From positions 6,738,207 through 6,802,206 of the forward strand of contig OX465283.1 in NCBI GenBank assembly GCA_949987705.1: a DNA stretch of 64,000 nucleotides. Reading direction: 5' to 3'. Shown piece by piece: positions 53,581 through 64,000 of this stretch. The position numbers were made by a program, and so were the translations under genes. Every line of letters begins with the position of its first letter. Position 1 is the first letter of the stretch. Source of the DNA: Thereva unica (taxonomy: Eukaryota > Arthropoda > Insecta > Diptera > Therevidae). The notes below the pieces were generated by a model. That model did no database searches and was not told the DNA's origin. It worked only from the letters and a program-made list of their open reading frames with translations.

Positions 53581-53639
53581 GAATACGCTGCTGTCGGTGC
53601 CGCTGCCAGAATTTGTTGAACTTATAGAGGTTTAAGCCT

Positions 53640-54230
53640 GTCGATTCCACTCCAGCATATACCATAGATCCTAGTTTCGAGGTCCAGATCACCCCCATAT
53701 AGGTATGGGGGAAGCTTCCAGCTCGACAAGAGCATGCTTTCAAAGCATGCCTGTGTAGAAATATAGGCGAACCTCAGGCCAGGATCTATGGTAATACTGG
53801 TGTCAGATAGGGCACTAAGCGAGGTAGAGCGTCCAAGCTGGTCAAAATCCATGTGACCATGTAGCAGCCTGCCAGCCTGTGACCTTTTTAAAAGCAGCCT
53901 GCAAGTGGAATAGAAGACTTGGCTTGACTATAACAGTTATATATCACGAAATCACGTGATGATGCCTCGAGAGCACCGCGGATGGCCGATTGGAAAATAT
54001 TTAGCCAAATTTAGAATCGCATACAAGATTCACTGTCATAGCTGCGGAGAGCCCCGAGCCACAGTCACAACCGAACATTTTGTTTGCAATTGTCCAGATC
54101 TGACTACGATCGGACACCATGGATTTGCTACCTTTTCTTATAGGAGCTGGGATACAGATATGATCCGTAACCTGCATATGATAGCCAGAATCGGGCTCGG
54201 TTACAAAACGATAACCCTTCAGCCGTAATC
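53640..54230 (+). pseudogene. RNase H-type LINE C-terminal remnant
   Basis: Plus strand. Frame 53956-54228 includes WPIGKYLAKFRIAYKIHCHS, CGEPRATVTTEHFVCNCPDL and RNLHMIARI. This is a Cys-x2-Cys...His...Cys knuckle at the ORF2 end of R1/I-like LINEs (HxCxxCG...ETTEHxxCxCPxL). Upstream, MVILVSDRALSEVERPSW may be the RNase H SDS motif. Broken frames throughout. Orientation is opposite to most LINEs here. Confidence 0.6.
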
Positions 54231-54559
54231 CAATTGTGCCCCGTCCTAAATTCTTGAACGTGCTAGAGCCTTTGCAACCAGTCGAAAAACGTATCATGAC
54301 ATCAGACTATTTTCTCGAGATTTCTTGAACTTCTCTCCGCACTCCCGTATTCTGATGGACTGACACATTGTTCGCTAAACACTATTCTTCCGTTCAGTCA
54401 CCAACTTTCATTGTTAATACATAGTTGAACCAGCAGTTTCGATCTGTAAAGCTTCAGTCTACAATAGAGTCAACAGGAGCTAGTGACAATATTTTTAAGA
54501 AGTGTCTAACTGTCCACCTATCTCCAGATCTTGAGTTTCTTCCGTCACAATGTTTTTAT

Positions 54560-54658
54560 TATACTCGATGGACCCTTTCTTGTTAGATCACCAAAGTCAA
54601 GCAGCATTGAAAGCGATTAGTACTTAGATGGGGACCGCTTAAGAACCGCATGTACGGA
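54560..54658 (+). pseudogene. 5S rRNA-like remnant 2
   Basis: TTCTTGTTAGATCACCAAAG, TCAAGCAGCATTGAAAG and GATTAGTACTTAGATGGGGA, followed by CCGCTTAAGAACCGCATGT, match the body of insect 5S rRNA in order, better than the copy at 6865. The 5' ~30 bases and the terminal stem are lost. The internal control region is recognisable. Pseudogene or SINE3 head. Confidence 0.7.
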
Positions 54659-54662
54659 CGAC

Positions 54663-56379
54663 GAAAACGGGCCAGCGAAACGCGGTTGCATTACGTAAAC
54701 CTCGAAAGAGGCTATTATTATCACTCTTCCCTCTTTGAAGGTGAGTTATAATAAGCCTTTTTTATTTGCAGCGCGGTCTCGTAGAACCATACTTACAGGA
54801 TGTTGATCAGAGTCGATCGTATGTGTTTGGTGAAAAGTGTACCTTGCATCGATGAAGATAGTCTGGATCGCACAAGCACATTTCAGAGCTCGGATTCGTC
54901 TGAATTTGTTAAGTGGCTTGAAGAACCGGAAATCGATGAGGATTTGCAATTCTAGAAGCGGTTTCATCGTCTGACTCAATTGTTGCGATCGAATCAATGA
55001 ATAAATGGTTCGCTCCTGTATGGCTCAGGAGTTTCATTAATATCTGATGTGAAAAGCTATTGACGAAGAGGTCAATTGTACCAATCAATCTAGGTACAGT
55101 GATAGACCTTTGGTATTTCAGCATTGAATAACTCTGGCACACCCCATATGTACCAACGAAATTCTCATAAACAAGCGCTGTTATTAAAGATCTAAAACAG
55201 AGATGTAATCAAATTCAAAATGTGCATAGTATTGATTGAAGCCAAAAACATGCCATATTCATAAACAAACTCTTCATCCCATTCCACAATTACTGTCAAT
55301 TCAGCCACCAAAACCACAACAATTCTGCTCGCATTTGCCCCTCACAAATAAAAAGTTGCAGGCATGGCAGTCAAAACATTTTCAAAAACTTTTGCTTCCA
55401 CATTTTTTCGCCAGATCATTTAAACTGTCAACTTATCCTACCCCAGGATTCTCTCTCTCCTCAATATTCTGATAAAGATCTTAATTAACGATAAAATTGC
55501 ATGCCTTCAGCCCGAATTTCGTTCAGTTCACGTCAATTAATCCCGGCAACTTAACAGACAGTTCGTTCCTAAGTCGATCTTAAAGGTGCACTGCACAACT
55601 CGAGCTCGAGCAGTCCTCGTCAGTTCCACAGGTACCATGCTGGAACGGCAGGCGCAGCACCCGAGTCGCGATCACACTTGTTGCAGTTTAACCCTTTTCA
55701 TTCTTGTTGCCCCTGTCACATGTCAATCAGGATGACGTGTGGGCAACCCGAGGCCGAAAATTTACTTCAAATAGAAGCAAACTGGCTTTGGGAACTGCAC
55801 CTCTGCCAGATTAAAGTCGTTGACAGAGGCCCATGTTTTTTTTAAGGATTTTATGTGTGTTTAACTGTGGAATCCGGTGAGGAGCTTCCGAGTGCAATAT
55901 AAGATGAAAAGCGTTGAAGATTATTGCAGGTAAAAACAGTCGAAAAAGTCAATCTAGATTTAAGTAAAAAATTCGCTCTTCTCTTTCTGAGGACAAGATC
56001 TAACGGCGTTTCTGGGTTTTCTGCTGCACCTGCGTTATAATCCCAGTTTGATTCGCCGATTTGAAACTTCTCTACATTGTAAGGCACTCTCAGAACAGCA
56101 TACACCATAACAAAATAGCGATTCGGGTTTCAGTTGGCACAATCTGTACACGATCGGTGAATATCAAACTGCCACATTTGACTAACATTTAATTTAATTT
56201 AAAAGTGTCCTTCTTCAAGGCTTTAAGGAAGCCTAAACTCCAACAAATTACAATTTGATATAGTATTGCAAACTCATGAAAAAACCGATCGGTGATCGAG
56301 CTTCTCTGAAGGCTAATGAGAAAAATCTTAGATCATGGGTTTCTAAAATCTAAAAGGACTTATGTCCCCTACTTCTTCT
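54663..56379. other. No gene seen; mariner-end fragment inside
   Basis: AT-rich sequence with no coding domain. Positions 55101-55145 (GATAGACCTTTGGTATTTCA, then GCATTGAATAACTCTGGCAC) match the terminal repeat of the mariner derivative at 37496-38063 with a few differences. The partner end is not seen, so it is a solitary end. Confidence 0.5.
55101..55145. repeat. Solitary mariner-relative terminal repeat
   Basis: About 45 bases, ~85% like the 37496-37544 end, followed by ACACCCCATATGTA, as such ends often are in insects. No transposase sequence adjacent. Confidence 0.65.
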
Positions 56380-57120
56380 TCCCACTTGTTTTTAGTGTAG
56401 CACCTGCTATAACAAATACTGCCACTGTCACTTAGTCCTAGCGTATTCATCCATAGCCGCTACATCTCCGATTTGTACCCTAGATCGCTTTTGAACAGGA
56501 TCAGTAGTCCGCCCAGAGATATTCCATTCAAATTCTTCAATCGAACCCGGTCGCTTTCTCACACCTAGATCTTGCTCTTTGCTATTGTGGGGGACACAGC
56601 GATAGAGAACGTCTAGGTTAGACTGATCCTGGTAGAGCCTGCAAATGAGAACCTCTGGCCTTCTGATCTTTCTAAGATATTAATTTAGGCAGCATTGTCT
56701 GATAATCTAGCCATTAAGTGTACTGAAATGCATTCTACTGCACTAGAACAATTATTTGCCCATGCTGTGAGGCGAGTTCACGAAGTGCCATGTGGGCTCC
56801 TTTAGTGCTGATATATTCCTTCAGTCCGATCGCCAAGGACTCCCGTCCCTGAACAGGTAGATAGCACTATTGGCATTTCCGGAGTAATACATTTGTCCAG
56901 AGGCACTGTCTACCACTCATACCTTATGGCCCATGTAAGATAGACCTATCTTAGAATACTCAGATCACCAAGGACAGGTTGCCAGTCCCAAACTAATTTC
57001 AACTTGGTCTAAAGCTCGGATTGCCGCTAGACTAATCAGATAAGCTGTATGCTTTCTATGACAGACTAAAACTGCTTCAGAAATGAAATTTGCCAAAGTT
57101 AGGATCTAATCCCAGTAGCG
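56380..57120 (-). pseudogene. Very decayed RNase H-type LINE remnant
   Basis: The minus strand contains LYRDQ-like knuckle traces (EVLICRLYQDQS, LYRCVPHNSK) after WHFVNSPHS, and CTATTGTGGGGGACACA (plus, about 56582) resembles CTATTGTGGGGCACTCAC of LINE A (about 300). Only traces remain; boundaries are guesses. Confidence 0.3.
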
Positions 57121-58023
57121 GTAGCGATGATTCAAATCGATAAAGGTTGCACTACCCAGATCGGGACAAGGTAATATCTGTTATGCACAATGGCGCAGAT
57201 ATGCTGGGCTGTAGCAAGTTGTGCGCCATTATAATTGCTCATGACCCCCCCCACCTATGAGCCGAGCGCCCTGAAGAACCCGATTTGGGAAGCAATCGCA
57301 AAAATCGCATTCGAGAAAATACCCCCTCCCTAATCAACCTAAACAAACGTTAGGAGGGTTATGCTGGTCACACGATAATACTAGCTTGCCGCAAGGAGTC
57401 GGGGTATGGGTACCCGACCCTACGCAGCCATGGTCCACCACTTACCTGTATGCAGGTGGTGTAAGATTCTCTTCATGCCCCTTAATGCCTAAAATTGGTC
57501 CGAATCTGGCTCCATTGTGGATACCTGGGAAATGATGATCCTGCAACAATCAACAACAGCGACAATAGAACCCTGGAGAAAGACCGCCCAACCATTCTGG
57601 AAAAATCTAAAATCAGACCCAATAACATGCACCCACGTGATCAAATAGTCATGAGGAAAAAACAACAGCTATTCAATAGGTTAACAAGTTTAATTATGAC
57701 GGCTCATGTCATGCACAAATTCGAAAATTGTAAGAGAAAAACCTATCCTGGCGCCAATACGTGTTCTTTTAACACTCAATAAGCACAAAAAGTGATCTAT
57801 GGTTACCAAAATAGAAATTGCAAACGCAATCAACTTATCAACTCAAAAACAGCCAATGTGCAACTAAGAGATAAACAAAGTGTGCGAAATGAGTAAACTT
57901 AGTAGCACTATGGTAGCTTAGCACTTAGTAGAACTAGGTAAAAAAAACTATAACAAACAAGAATGAATGGAATCGTATGTACAAGTAAACTGAAAAGTAA
58001 AACTTTCTACTGTTAGGGATAGG
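57121..58023. other. No gene seen
   Basis: Contains a GC-richer block (57350-57490: GGAGGGTTATGCTGGTCACA, GGGTATGGGTACCCGACCC with a small GGGTACCC palindrome) which could be a LINE 5' end, not proven. A 95-codon plus frame (57495-57782) has no family features. Confidence 0.3.
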
Positions 58024-58026
58024 TTA

Positions 58027-58248
58027 GGGCATTTTCGAGAATTCACCATGGTAGCTACCAGTCGAACCAGAAGTTAATCTACCACGTTCAAAAATTGATT
58101 ACTTGCCATAAGTCACCACTCAACCTGTTCTAGTATTCACCGGTAAGTTAACCAGGGTCTCACCAACAGGATAAGGGGGTAAGTAATCGATGGTAGATTA
58201 ACTTCTGGTTCGACTGGTAGCTACCATGGTGAATTCTCGAAAATGCCC
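58027..58248. mobile_element. TTA-type MITE with perfect 58-bp ends
   Basis: A 222-bp element. Its first 58 bases (GGGCATTTTCGAGAATTCAC...) are the exact reverse complement of the last 58. TTA flanks both ends (58024-58026 and 58249-58251), the PIF/Harbinger signature. The ~106-base centre is unique and non-coding. Perfect ends indicate recent insertion. Confidence 0.9.
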
Positions 58249-58251
58249 TTA

Positions 58252-58899
58252 ATGTTCACTTCTTCTTGAAGACAACGCCATCCCGGCGCAAGGTGTTGTT
58301 TCTCCTACTTTGATTCACCCAGAAATTATCTCTGGCTTAAGCGGTGTTTAACTGACACTACTCTGCTCCTCTGAATGTGACCTAATAGACTTCCCGCCGT
58401 CTGGAAAGATTTGACCTTGCAGGCAACGACTAGCTTTAACCAAGCGTTTCTCCGCCCCCTTGATGACGGAAGACCCTGTCCTTCACCTTTTGGACAACTT
58501 GGATTTAGTTTTTTCGGAGTATAGTTGAGCTGCAACCCCTCGCTTGTTTAGGTATTCAACATCCACAGCCGTAAATTATTTAAGGTGAGAACAGCAACAT
58601 TATTAGCTTCAAAAAATATGGTTCTTACAGATTCCTTTCCGCTTGTCTGCCTTCTCGTGAACACCCAAAGAACAGATAAAGAAAGGTTGGTACCTACTAG
58701 TGTGCAGATTAACAGGCAGCAAAGACCAGGCGCAATCCATCTTGGGGATCCGGAATTTTTCCCTTTTTGGTTGCTTTACTGCTATACCTACGCCGAAGGT
58801 GATGACTTGCAACTACCCCTAAGGTTGCCTCCAGTTGACCCGGCGCGGATGGCTTCAGTGGCTCCCACACTTTGCTAGCGGCTCCAGTATGGATCACTC
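58252..58899. other. No gene seen
   Basis: A 97-codon plus frame (58585-58878) and overlapping minus frames have no family features. Confidence 0.35.
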
Positions 58900-59110
58900 T
58901 AAGGATGTTCAGCTTCTTCTCTCCTTCTTGCCAGTCCTCTAGTCCTTCTAGTTTCTTAGTGTGCTGACCAGATATTCTTCCTCTTCTTGTTTAACGGGTC
59001 TACAACTGGGATTCGGTTCCGGCCTCTCGCAACAGTTCTCTCCATCGGTCCCGATTCTGAGCCGATATCACACAGTTTGACCGGATATTCTCTAGATATG
59101 ATGGAAATTG
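58900..59110 (-). pseudogene. Possible LINE ORF2 C-terminal scrap
   Basis: The minus strand near 59020-59060 reads NRDRWRELLREAGTES, similar to the xRDRWRxLVxxA motif at the end of many RNase-H-less LINE proteins, followed by EGLEDWQEGEKKLN. Short and interrupted. Confidence 0.35.
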
Positions 59111-61329
59111 GCGTTTAACTTTCGCACACTGGTATACAAAATTAACAGTACCGTGGCCGTCTTTGCAAGAATCAAAAACAATCCGGTCGCCAGCACCTTT
59201 GTCAAGATCTCAAACTTCCTCACTCTCACTTTCCAAAACCAAAATTCGATTCCCTTTTTTCCACCCGCTTACTTCCTCGTTAGTTTGTTTCATTTTCCCT
59301 TGTGGCCGGAGAGTGATTTTTTTTTTCAAAGTAATCTCCACTAGGGCACTAAAGCCGACCGTTATATATCAGAAATCACAAGAGCTATGACCAATGCAAT
59401 ACCAGCTTCAATAGGTTTTAACTTGACAGAATATCTTCAATCAAATATTGAAGCCAAATTCAGACCTCTTGGTCAAGTTGATCCATCTTCAACAAACCTA
59501 CCTATCCTTAATTCACAATCGATCCCTAATCATTGCTAAACATGGGCATTGTGGCCTCTGTCAATGCGGATACTCGAGCCAAAGTTATCCATAAGTAACT
59601 GATTAAAAGCCGTTTCAATTTTTGCTACTATGCTTAAACTGATTTTAAGTGATCAAAACCATTGTCGCCCTTTAAATCGAAAGTTATTTTGACCTATATG
59701 AACGCCACTTTATCTCGTTATTGCTACAAGAAAGTCCAGATCATCTAAATTCGCCTTATTAAATCAGTGATCGCGTAATCGTTTTAAGAGCTTAACCAAC
59801 ATTTTGTGATACCAAACACTCTTCCCATTAAAGAAAATCGATCTTTTATCGCACGACCGTTGAATCATTTTCTAAATCAGCCTTAAAAAAATCTATTTCT
59901 GGTCTAGAAAGTCATCTCATCTTTAATTCTAATCAAACTAGCACACATCCATTTAAATCAAACGTAAACCATCCAAAAACGCCACAAAAAAGCGCCCTAT
60001 TGAATAAATTTTCTGTCTAAATAATAAAAACTTAACCGCAACAACCGATCGGAAGTATGAATCAAATTCCCTCGAAATCCGTCGAAAATCCAAGAAACCG
60101 TCCAATAAGCGATCCTCGCCTTCAGTACCAAACAAAACTGACTCTTGACCACACGATCATCTCACAACAAAAACCGCAGGCCATTTGCCTACTTAATTTG
60201 TATAATCCGCGTTTATTCTTAAAGCTCAACAGGAAAAAAATAAGAATTTCAAAATTAATAAGAAAAAATCTCGCATAAATCCACATCCGGCCCTGGGATT
60301 CTTCTTAAAGGATGGCGGCGGCCACAACTCTTTTCTGGGTGGGGAAACTCCGATCTTGAATGGCGCTTGAAGAAGTTTTCTTTCAAAAAATATTGATAAA
60401 AAGATTTTGGCTGAAAAATGGACAAAAAAAATGAAATGAGACGAAAACAAAATACAGCGGAAATCTCAGTCTCAAAACTAGTTTACGCCAGAGGTGACTC
60501 ATTTTGTGACATGTCCGACTTTGTCCATCTGGAACTAGTTTTGGAGATTTTTTTTGGGAGTTTTTTTCTGTATCAACGACAGTCCGATAAAAATCAAAAA
60601 GTTATTGAGAGGTTAATCGGGACATGATCGATTTTTGGGAAGGGGTTGTGTTGATCTGGCAATGCTGGATTTTGGCTTCAAGCAGCAAAAATCAATCGAA
60701 CTTTGAAAATGGACCGATCTTACCGATCGTGTGGATTAGTTTTAAGTGAACACCTAAACATATGCAATTCTAAACCTCATTTGTTGGTACAATATTGAAG
60801 AAAATTACATTTCACATTTTTAAAACAAATGAAGAAATAAGGACCCCAAAAGTGCCCAAAAGTTGTAAGTTTCGTTCTCAAATTCAGGTTTCTACAAAAA
60901 TGACTGCGGGTCTTGACGAGGTCAAAACTCTCTGGTTAATTCTTGAACGTTTAGGATAGACATTTCTATATGTATTCAGCTACGAAAGTTTCGAAAGGCT
61001 CGCTTAAAGTAAATCTGGATTGCGTTTCGGTCCTCACCCGACAGAAAATTAATCGGTTTTACTCCGTAAACATCAATCAGGAAAAAGATCCGTAATCCGA
61101 GATCATTTCAGCATAGTTAAAAACCTCAGAAGACCCAAAAGGTGTACTCCAAAAAGTAACCCGAATGGTCTTGGTGGGAATCACAGGAGAGAGATGAGAG
61201 ATACGAGCGATGCTAAATATGCATCCATCATATGCGTTGACGTCAGGAAGGAGGGAGCTATTAGCATATGGAACAAGTAAGCAAATGTTCATAATCACCG
61301 ACGAGAATGATTGTTTTAGCGACGGAGCG
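59111..61329. other. No gene seen
   Basis: AT-rich sequence with many short open frames, none recognisable. A 108-codon minus frame (61077-61403) with LLPDVNAYDGCIFSIARISH is unassigned. Confidence 0.35.
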
Positions 61330-62760
61330 TGAGAATCTTTAGCAGCCGAGCAGGAGACACCACACCGCCCTTCGTGGTAGTAGACATCGCTGAAGGTCGG
61401 CACGCAGATGGTAGTGTCATATTCCTACACCTTTCGCTGACGTTTAAAACCCACCCGACGACACCAGAGCAAGTCATAGCTTCGGGCGAACGTCACCAGC
61501 ATGACTCTATGTGTCTCTCAGATGCGGACAAAGAGACGCCAGGGCTGTACGGAGATGAATCAGACGATCATCCGCCTCTTCCTTCTTTGTTTTCATACTG
61601 GCTTTGACAAATCGCACCACCCTCATTCCTCGGGCCCTTGAAGCATAATCCCGACAACTGTGTCGGAAATCTTGCTTCCGAAATCCTCTTCCAACGCGCC
61701 TCGTTCGTCCTCCCACCTGATACACTCAAAGAATGTGTTGTGAGCGTCGTCCGAAGCGAAGTCCCGTAGGGAGAAGCAGCATCCGCCACCTTACCCATTT
61801 TCTTCAGGTATGCAGGAAAAAGACCGTGCTTTGTCAAAAATTGAATCCGAGGTAGTAGTCAACCTCGCCGAACTCCTAGTCCACTCATGTGCTCCGCTGG
61901 CCGATTAGGCGGTTCTTTCCACGTGCCCCTGGCTCGCCTTCGCAACCCTCCTTCCCAACCCTCCACTGTGTTGGCCCTGGCAACTCTCGTCGCTTCGCGA
62001 TTCCCCAGCCTTATCCTCTCTCTCTGTGGACGAACTTTCTCGGCGGGGCTATTAGATCGATCGGGATGATTCCGGCCACCACCAGTACTACGGCAGAGCG
62101 GCCCGATCGGAAGTTGAATTGCCTAGCAGCCAGGTCTCTTGCTGCTCGCACAGCCTCGTAGAGGGGCAGCCGCAGTAACTTTTCCAGCAGCTGCCCCGTC
62201 GTCTCCCACATACACAGAGGTCTGTACGATGCCGCTGTGTCCGCTTGCCCCCATCCTTTGCTGATCAGCACAGGCTTCGCGCTCTTCCAAGAATGTAGGA
62301 ATTTGCCCACCTTCAGCTACGAGCTCTGATTCTCTAGCAAAATATAGGGGTGACTGAAGGCCTACAATAGTTCTGCTGGAAAACCATCTGGGCCTGTAGC
62401 CTTCTGGTGCCGTATTCATAGAACGCCCAATTTAAGCTTCTCTTCGTCGAAAGGGCAGCCTCAAACTCAGCGGACAATTGTTCGGGCGCCCTCCGCAAAT
62501 TGGTGGGAAAAATGGTACCCACGATTTCGTCCATAATATCCGTATCGCTAGGGCATCCTTGGGAAAATGCTCTTAGCCTCTGCGTTACGATCCTGCACTC
62601 TTTCACACGTTCCCGATCTACATCCTTCATGAAGGCATTCCAACATCGCCATTGGTTGGACTTGATGGCTTTCTTTCTAGATTTCTTGGCCGTTTTTAAT
62701 GCTGCAGCCAATGGGGCTCGACGGAGCCAGACTTTCCAGTAAGACGACCACTTCTAACTT
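61330..62760 (-). mobile_element. R1-like LINE remnant with internal RT deletion
   Basis: Minus strand. 62334-62711: KAIKSNQWRCWNAFMKDVDR, then AFSQGCPSDTDIMDEIVGTI and FPTNLRR, the segment before RT. 62011-62310: VLISKGWGQADTAASYRPLC, then GQLLEKLLRLPLYEAVRAAR and QFNFRSGRSAV, RT blocks 1-2. After a ~100-base unrelated zone, 61507-61837 holds the C-terminal end (HGLFPAYLKKMG, and in another frame DDAHNTFFECIRWEDERG). The catalytic YADD region and thumb are absent. Frameshifts near 62310-62340 and 61760. Confidence 0.75.
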
Positions 62761-62939
62761 CAAATCAAGGACAACCCATAGCAAGGATAATATCATTCGC
62801 CTGCTACAAGTCGCAAGCTTTAGTATGTACATGCGGCTCTTCAATTATAACAGAGACAGATTTTGCCGATAGGGAGCCATGGACATATTCAGTGACAAAA
62901 CATACTGACTGACCGGCCTTGCCTATCTGCTCTGCCCAC
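62761..62939. other. Spacer, nothing recognised
   Basis: Short non-coding stretch between the LINE remnant and a family D copy. Confidence 0.4.
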
Positions 62940-63115
62940 CAGCCAGCGAAAGCTCTCCCAAGACACAATACAGCGAAATTCAACTAGTTCCAAAGAGTTG
63001 GTGCTCACACCCAAAGCTCACCACAGTAAAAAAAAAAGTACGCAAAGCAGGTTCTTGTCTAGGATAAAGCTCACACCCGAGCCTACAACCGATGACGTCG
63101 CTGCGCTCGTAATCC
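62940..63115 (-). repeat. Dispersed repeat family D, copy 5
   Basis: The plus text CCAAGACACAATACAGCGAA, ATTCAACTAGTTCC, AAAGCTCACACCCGAGCCTA and CAACCGATGACGTCG is the reverse complement of the first third of copy 1. A run of 10-11 As (63027-63037) interrupts it. Confidence 0.7.
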
Positions 63116-63322
63116 TGTCGCTATACTTCTTCCTTTAACAAGCTGCAATATATAAATAAGTAGAGAAGCCGCTGTTGCTGAATTGTATGAACGAGAATGA
63201 AATCGAGCAGGAGCAAAAAAAAGAAGCGGAAGGAGAAAAGAGCAGCCAGGATACGACAAAGTAAGCAAGTTAAATTGCCTTAGTCAATTTTTACATTGAA
63301 TTTTTCGAGAACAAAACATGCA

Positions 63323-63328
63323 TTTATT
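63323..63328 (-). terminator. Poly(A) signal of the alpha-tubulin-like gene
   Basis: TTTATT on the plus strand is AATAAA on the minus strand, about 200 bases beyond the stop codon of the exon at 63527. Position and motif fit a normal 3' end, although the whole area is AT-rich. Confidence 0.5.
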
Positions 63329-63526
63329 TCATTTGTATTCAACGTGTCGGATTTTAATTTAGCGCCTTAAGAAACTAGAATTTGACGTCGAGCACAATCA
63401 ATGTAGTATAGGATGATGTCGAATCTGAATCCCACACCTTACCTGCTATTGGCCAACATGATTCAATTCGACAACGAAACGAGCACGATGTTTTTCAAAA
63501 ATGCTAACACAATCATTCTCCAGAAA

Positions 63527-63934
63527 TCATTCCTCCACAGCTCTATAATCTTCAATTAATGCACACAAGTTTTCTTTAGCCTGAGTAAAGACACCTTCTT
63601 CAATGCCTTCCCCCACGAAATGGTGTAGGAACGCCCGACTTTCAAGCATAACACTGAATTTCGATTGCAGACGACACCAGATCTCCTTTATGGCAGTATT
63701 GTTCGCCAACATGCACACTGATTCCAGAGTTGGCATTATGTCTCCTCCGGGAACAGCCGTTGGCGGTTGCATATTGAACGCAGTTTTAAACCCACATGGT
63801 GCCCAATCGACAAAGGGGACGTACTTAGCCATTTTTACTTCTTGGATTGCCCTGTGGGCTTCAGGCGGGGCTGAAATTCCTCGATACAAAAGGACACACG
63901 CTATGTACTTGCCTTGTAGAGGGTTGCATTTTAC
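63527..63934 (-). CDS. Last exon of a divergent alpha-tubulin-like gene
   Basis: 135 codons plus stop on the minus strand, starting after a splice acceptor (CTTTTCTTTAAAG|GTAAAATGC). It covers the C-terminal part of alpha-tubulin: [59 protein letters not shown] and [20 protein letters not shown], then EDYRAVEE and stop. All family landmarks align in order without gaps or stops. Many normally invariant positions differ (the W-C-P of FVDWCP is WAP; LDHKFDLM is LQSKFSVM). The acidic tail with terminal Tyr, target of tubulin modification, is missing. It is probably a fast-evolving, perhaps germline, isotype; a decaying gene is the alternative. Earlier exons lie beyond 64000. Confidence 0.85.
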   Translation of the reverse strand, partial: VKCNPLQGKYIACVLLYRGISAPPEAHRAIQEVKMAKYVPFVDWAPCGFKTAFNMQPPTAVPGGDIMPTLESVCMLANNTAIKEIWCRLQSKFSVMLESRAFLHHFVGEGIEEGVFTQAKENLCALIEDYRAVEE

Positions 63935-64000
63935 CTTTAAAGAAAAGCGTTATCTATAAATATAGTTGGGTCTTGAGAGAGAGAGATGTTACCAGAAAGC
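63935..64000 (-). other. Start of the upstream intron of the tubulin-like gene
   Basis: Sixty-six bases visible. They contain a short polypyrimidine tract (CTTTTCTTT on the minus strand) before the acceptor and a GAGAGAGAGAGA tract at 63975-63987. The donor is outside the window. Confidence 0.6.

Larger units (their letters stand above)
53083..53606 (-). mobile_element. RTE-like LINE 3' end, interrupted by a SINE
   Basis: Plus-strand text TTCTTTGATCCGTTAGCTGA, then CTGTCCGAGCGGAAC (53087-53130), and, after the SINE, ATACGCTGCTGTCGGTGCCG (53584-53603) are contiguous in the related copies at 30511-30600 and 42050-42115. The fragment is therefore the minus-strand 3' terminal ~75 bases of that LINE, split by the insertion at 53131. 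Confidence 0.75.

Noticed and set aside
1..64000. CRISPR array, operons, prophage or other prokaryotic features
   Set aside because: Gene density, spliced exon, SINEs and LINEs show animal nuclear DNA; no regularly spaced short repeats were seen apart from the 146-bp tandem repeat and microsatellites.

Overview
The window looks like gene-poor nuclear DNA from an arthropod, most likely an insect. The evidence is the kind of mobile elements present (DUF4780-type LINE ORF1, RTE-like and R1/LOA-like LINEs, tRNA-headed SINEs, PIF/Harbinger elements with TTA target duplications, DUF4817-type mariner relatives), 5S rRNA remnants that resemble insect 5S RNA, and one host exon with a eukaryotic splice acceptor. 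A true bug or another hemimetabolous insect is my low-confidence guess. There are no operons or other prokaryotic signals. The only host gene I can name is at the right edge: the last exon of a divergent alpha-tubulin on the minus strand (63527-63934) with a downstream poly(A) signal.

Layout. 179-2704: LINE A (minus), an insertion with a short target duplication in which DUF4780 ORF1 leads straight into the RT thumb and RNase H. 2712-6860: no gene seen. 6865-7277: a 5S-rRNA-like remnant and a LINE C-terminal scrap. 7293-10617: a nearly intact full-length RTE-like LINE (minus) with a 15-bp target duplication and one frameshift. 10790-11345: an RTE fragment (plus) missing its RT. 12140-12560: a LINE remnant. 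12754-13359: a complete non-autonomous Harbinger element. 14711-19740: a nest of elements, in which a foldback element with ~460-bp near-identical arms contains a perfect 66-bp-arm hairpin and LINE B; LINE B has the same architecture as LINE A, carries a 13-bp target duplication, and is itself split by a ~500-bp TTA-type MITE. 20842-21322: a mariner scrap and a palindromic MITE. 23211-23585: a tandem repeat of exactly 146-bp period. 24895-26040: a CR1/L2-like LINE. 28960-31100: a SINE and two LINE remnants. 31640-32900: single-copy-looking DNA rich in ATGGC/GCCAT. 34310-34980: a dispersed repeat and an inverted repeat. 35952-36038: a possible first exon. 37496-38063: a mariner deletion derivative. 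42035-44433: a decayed LINE. 47155-48640: a SINE and a mariner transposase pseudogene. 48680-53606: three copies of one unclassified dispersed repeat, LINE scraps and a SINE inserted in a LINE 3' end. 53640-59110: LINE and 5S remnants and a TTA MITE. 61330-62760: an R1-like LINE, again lacking most of its RT.

How the parts relate. The most unusual pattern is LINEs whose catalytic RT core (and often the endonuclease) is gone while both ends remain. LINE A and LINE B are independent insertions by their different target duplications, start with the same 5' hexamer and join ORF1 to the RT thumb at nearly the same place. That suggests they moved in the deleted form as a parasitic family that relies on proteins supplied in trans. 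Long stretches between elements show no coding potential and may be intronic or regulatory DNA of a large gene; this is inference.
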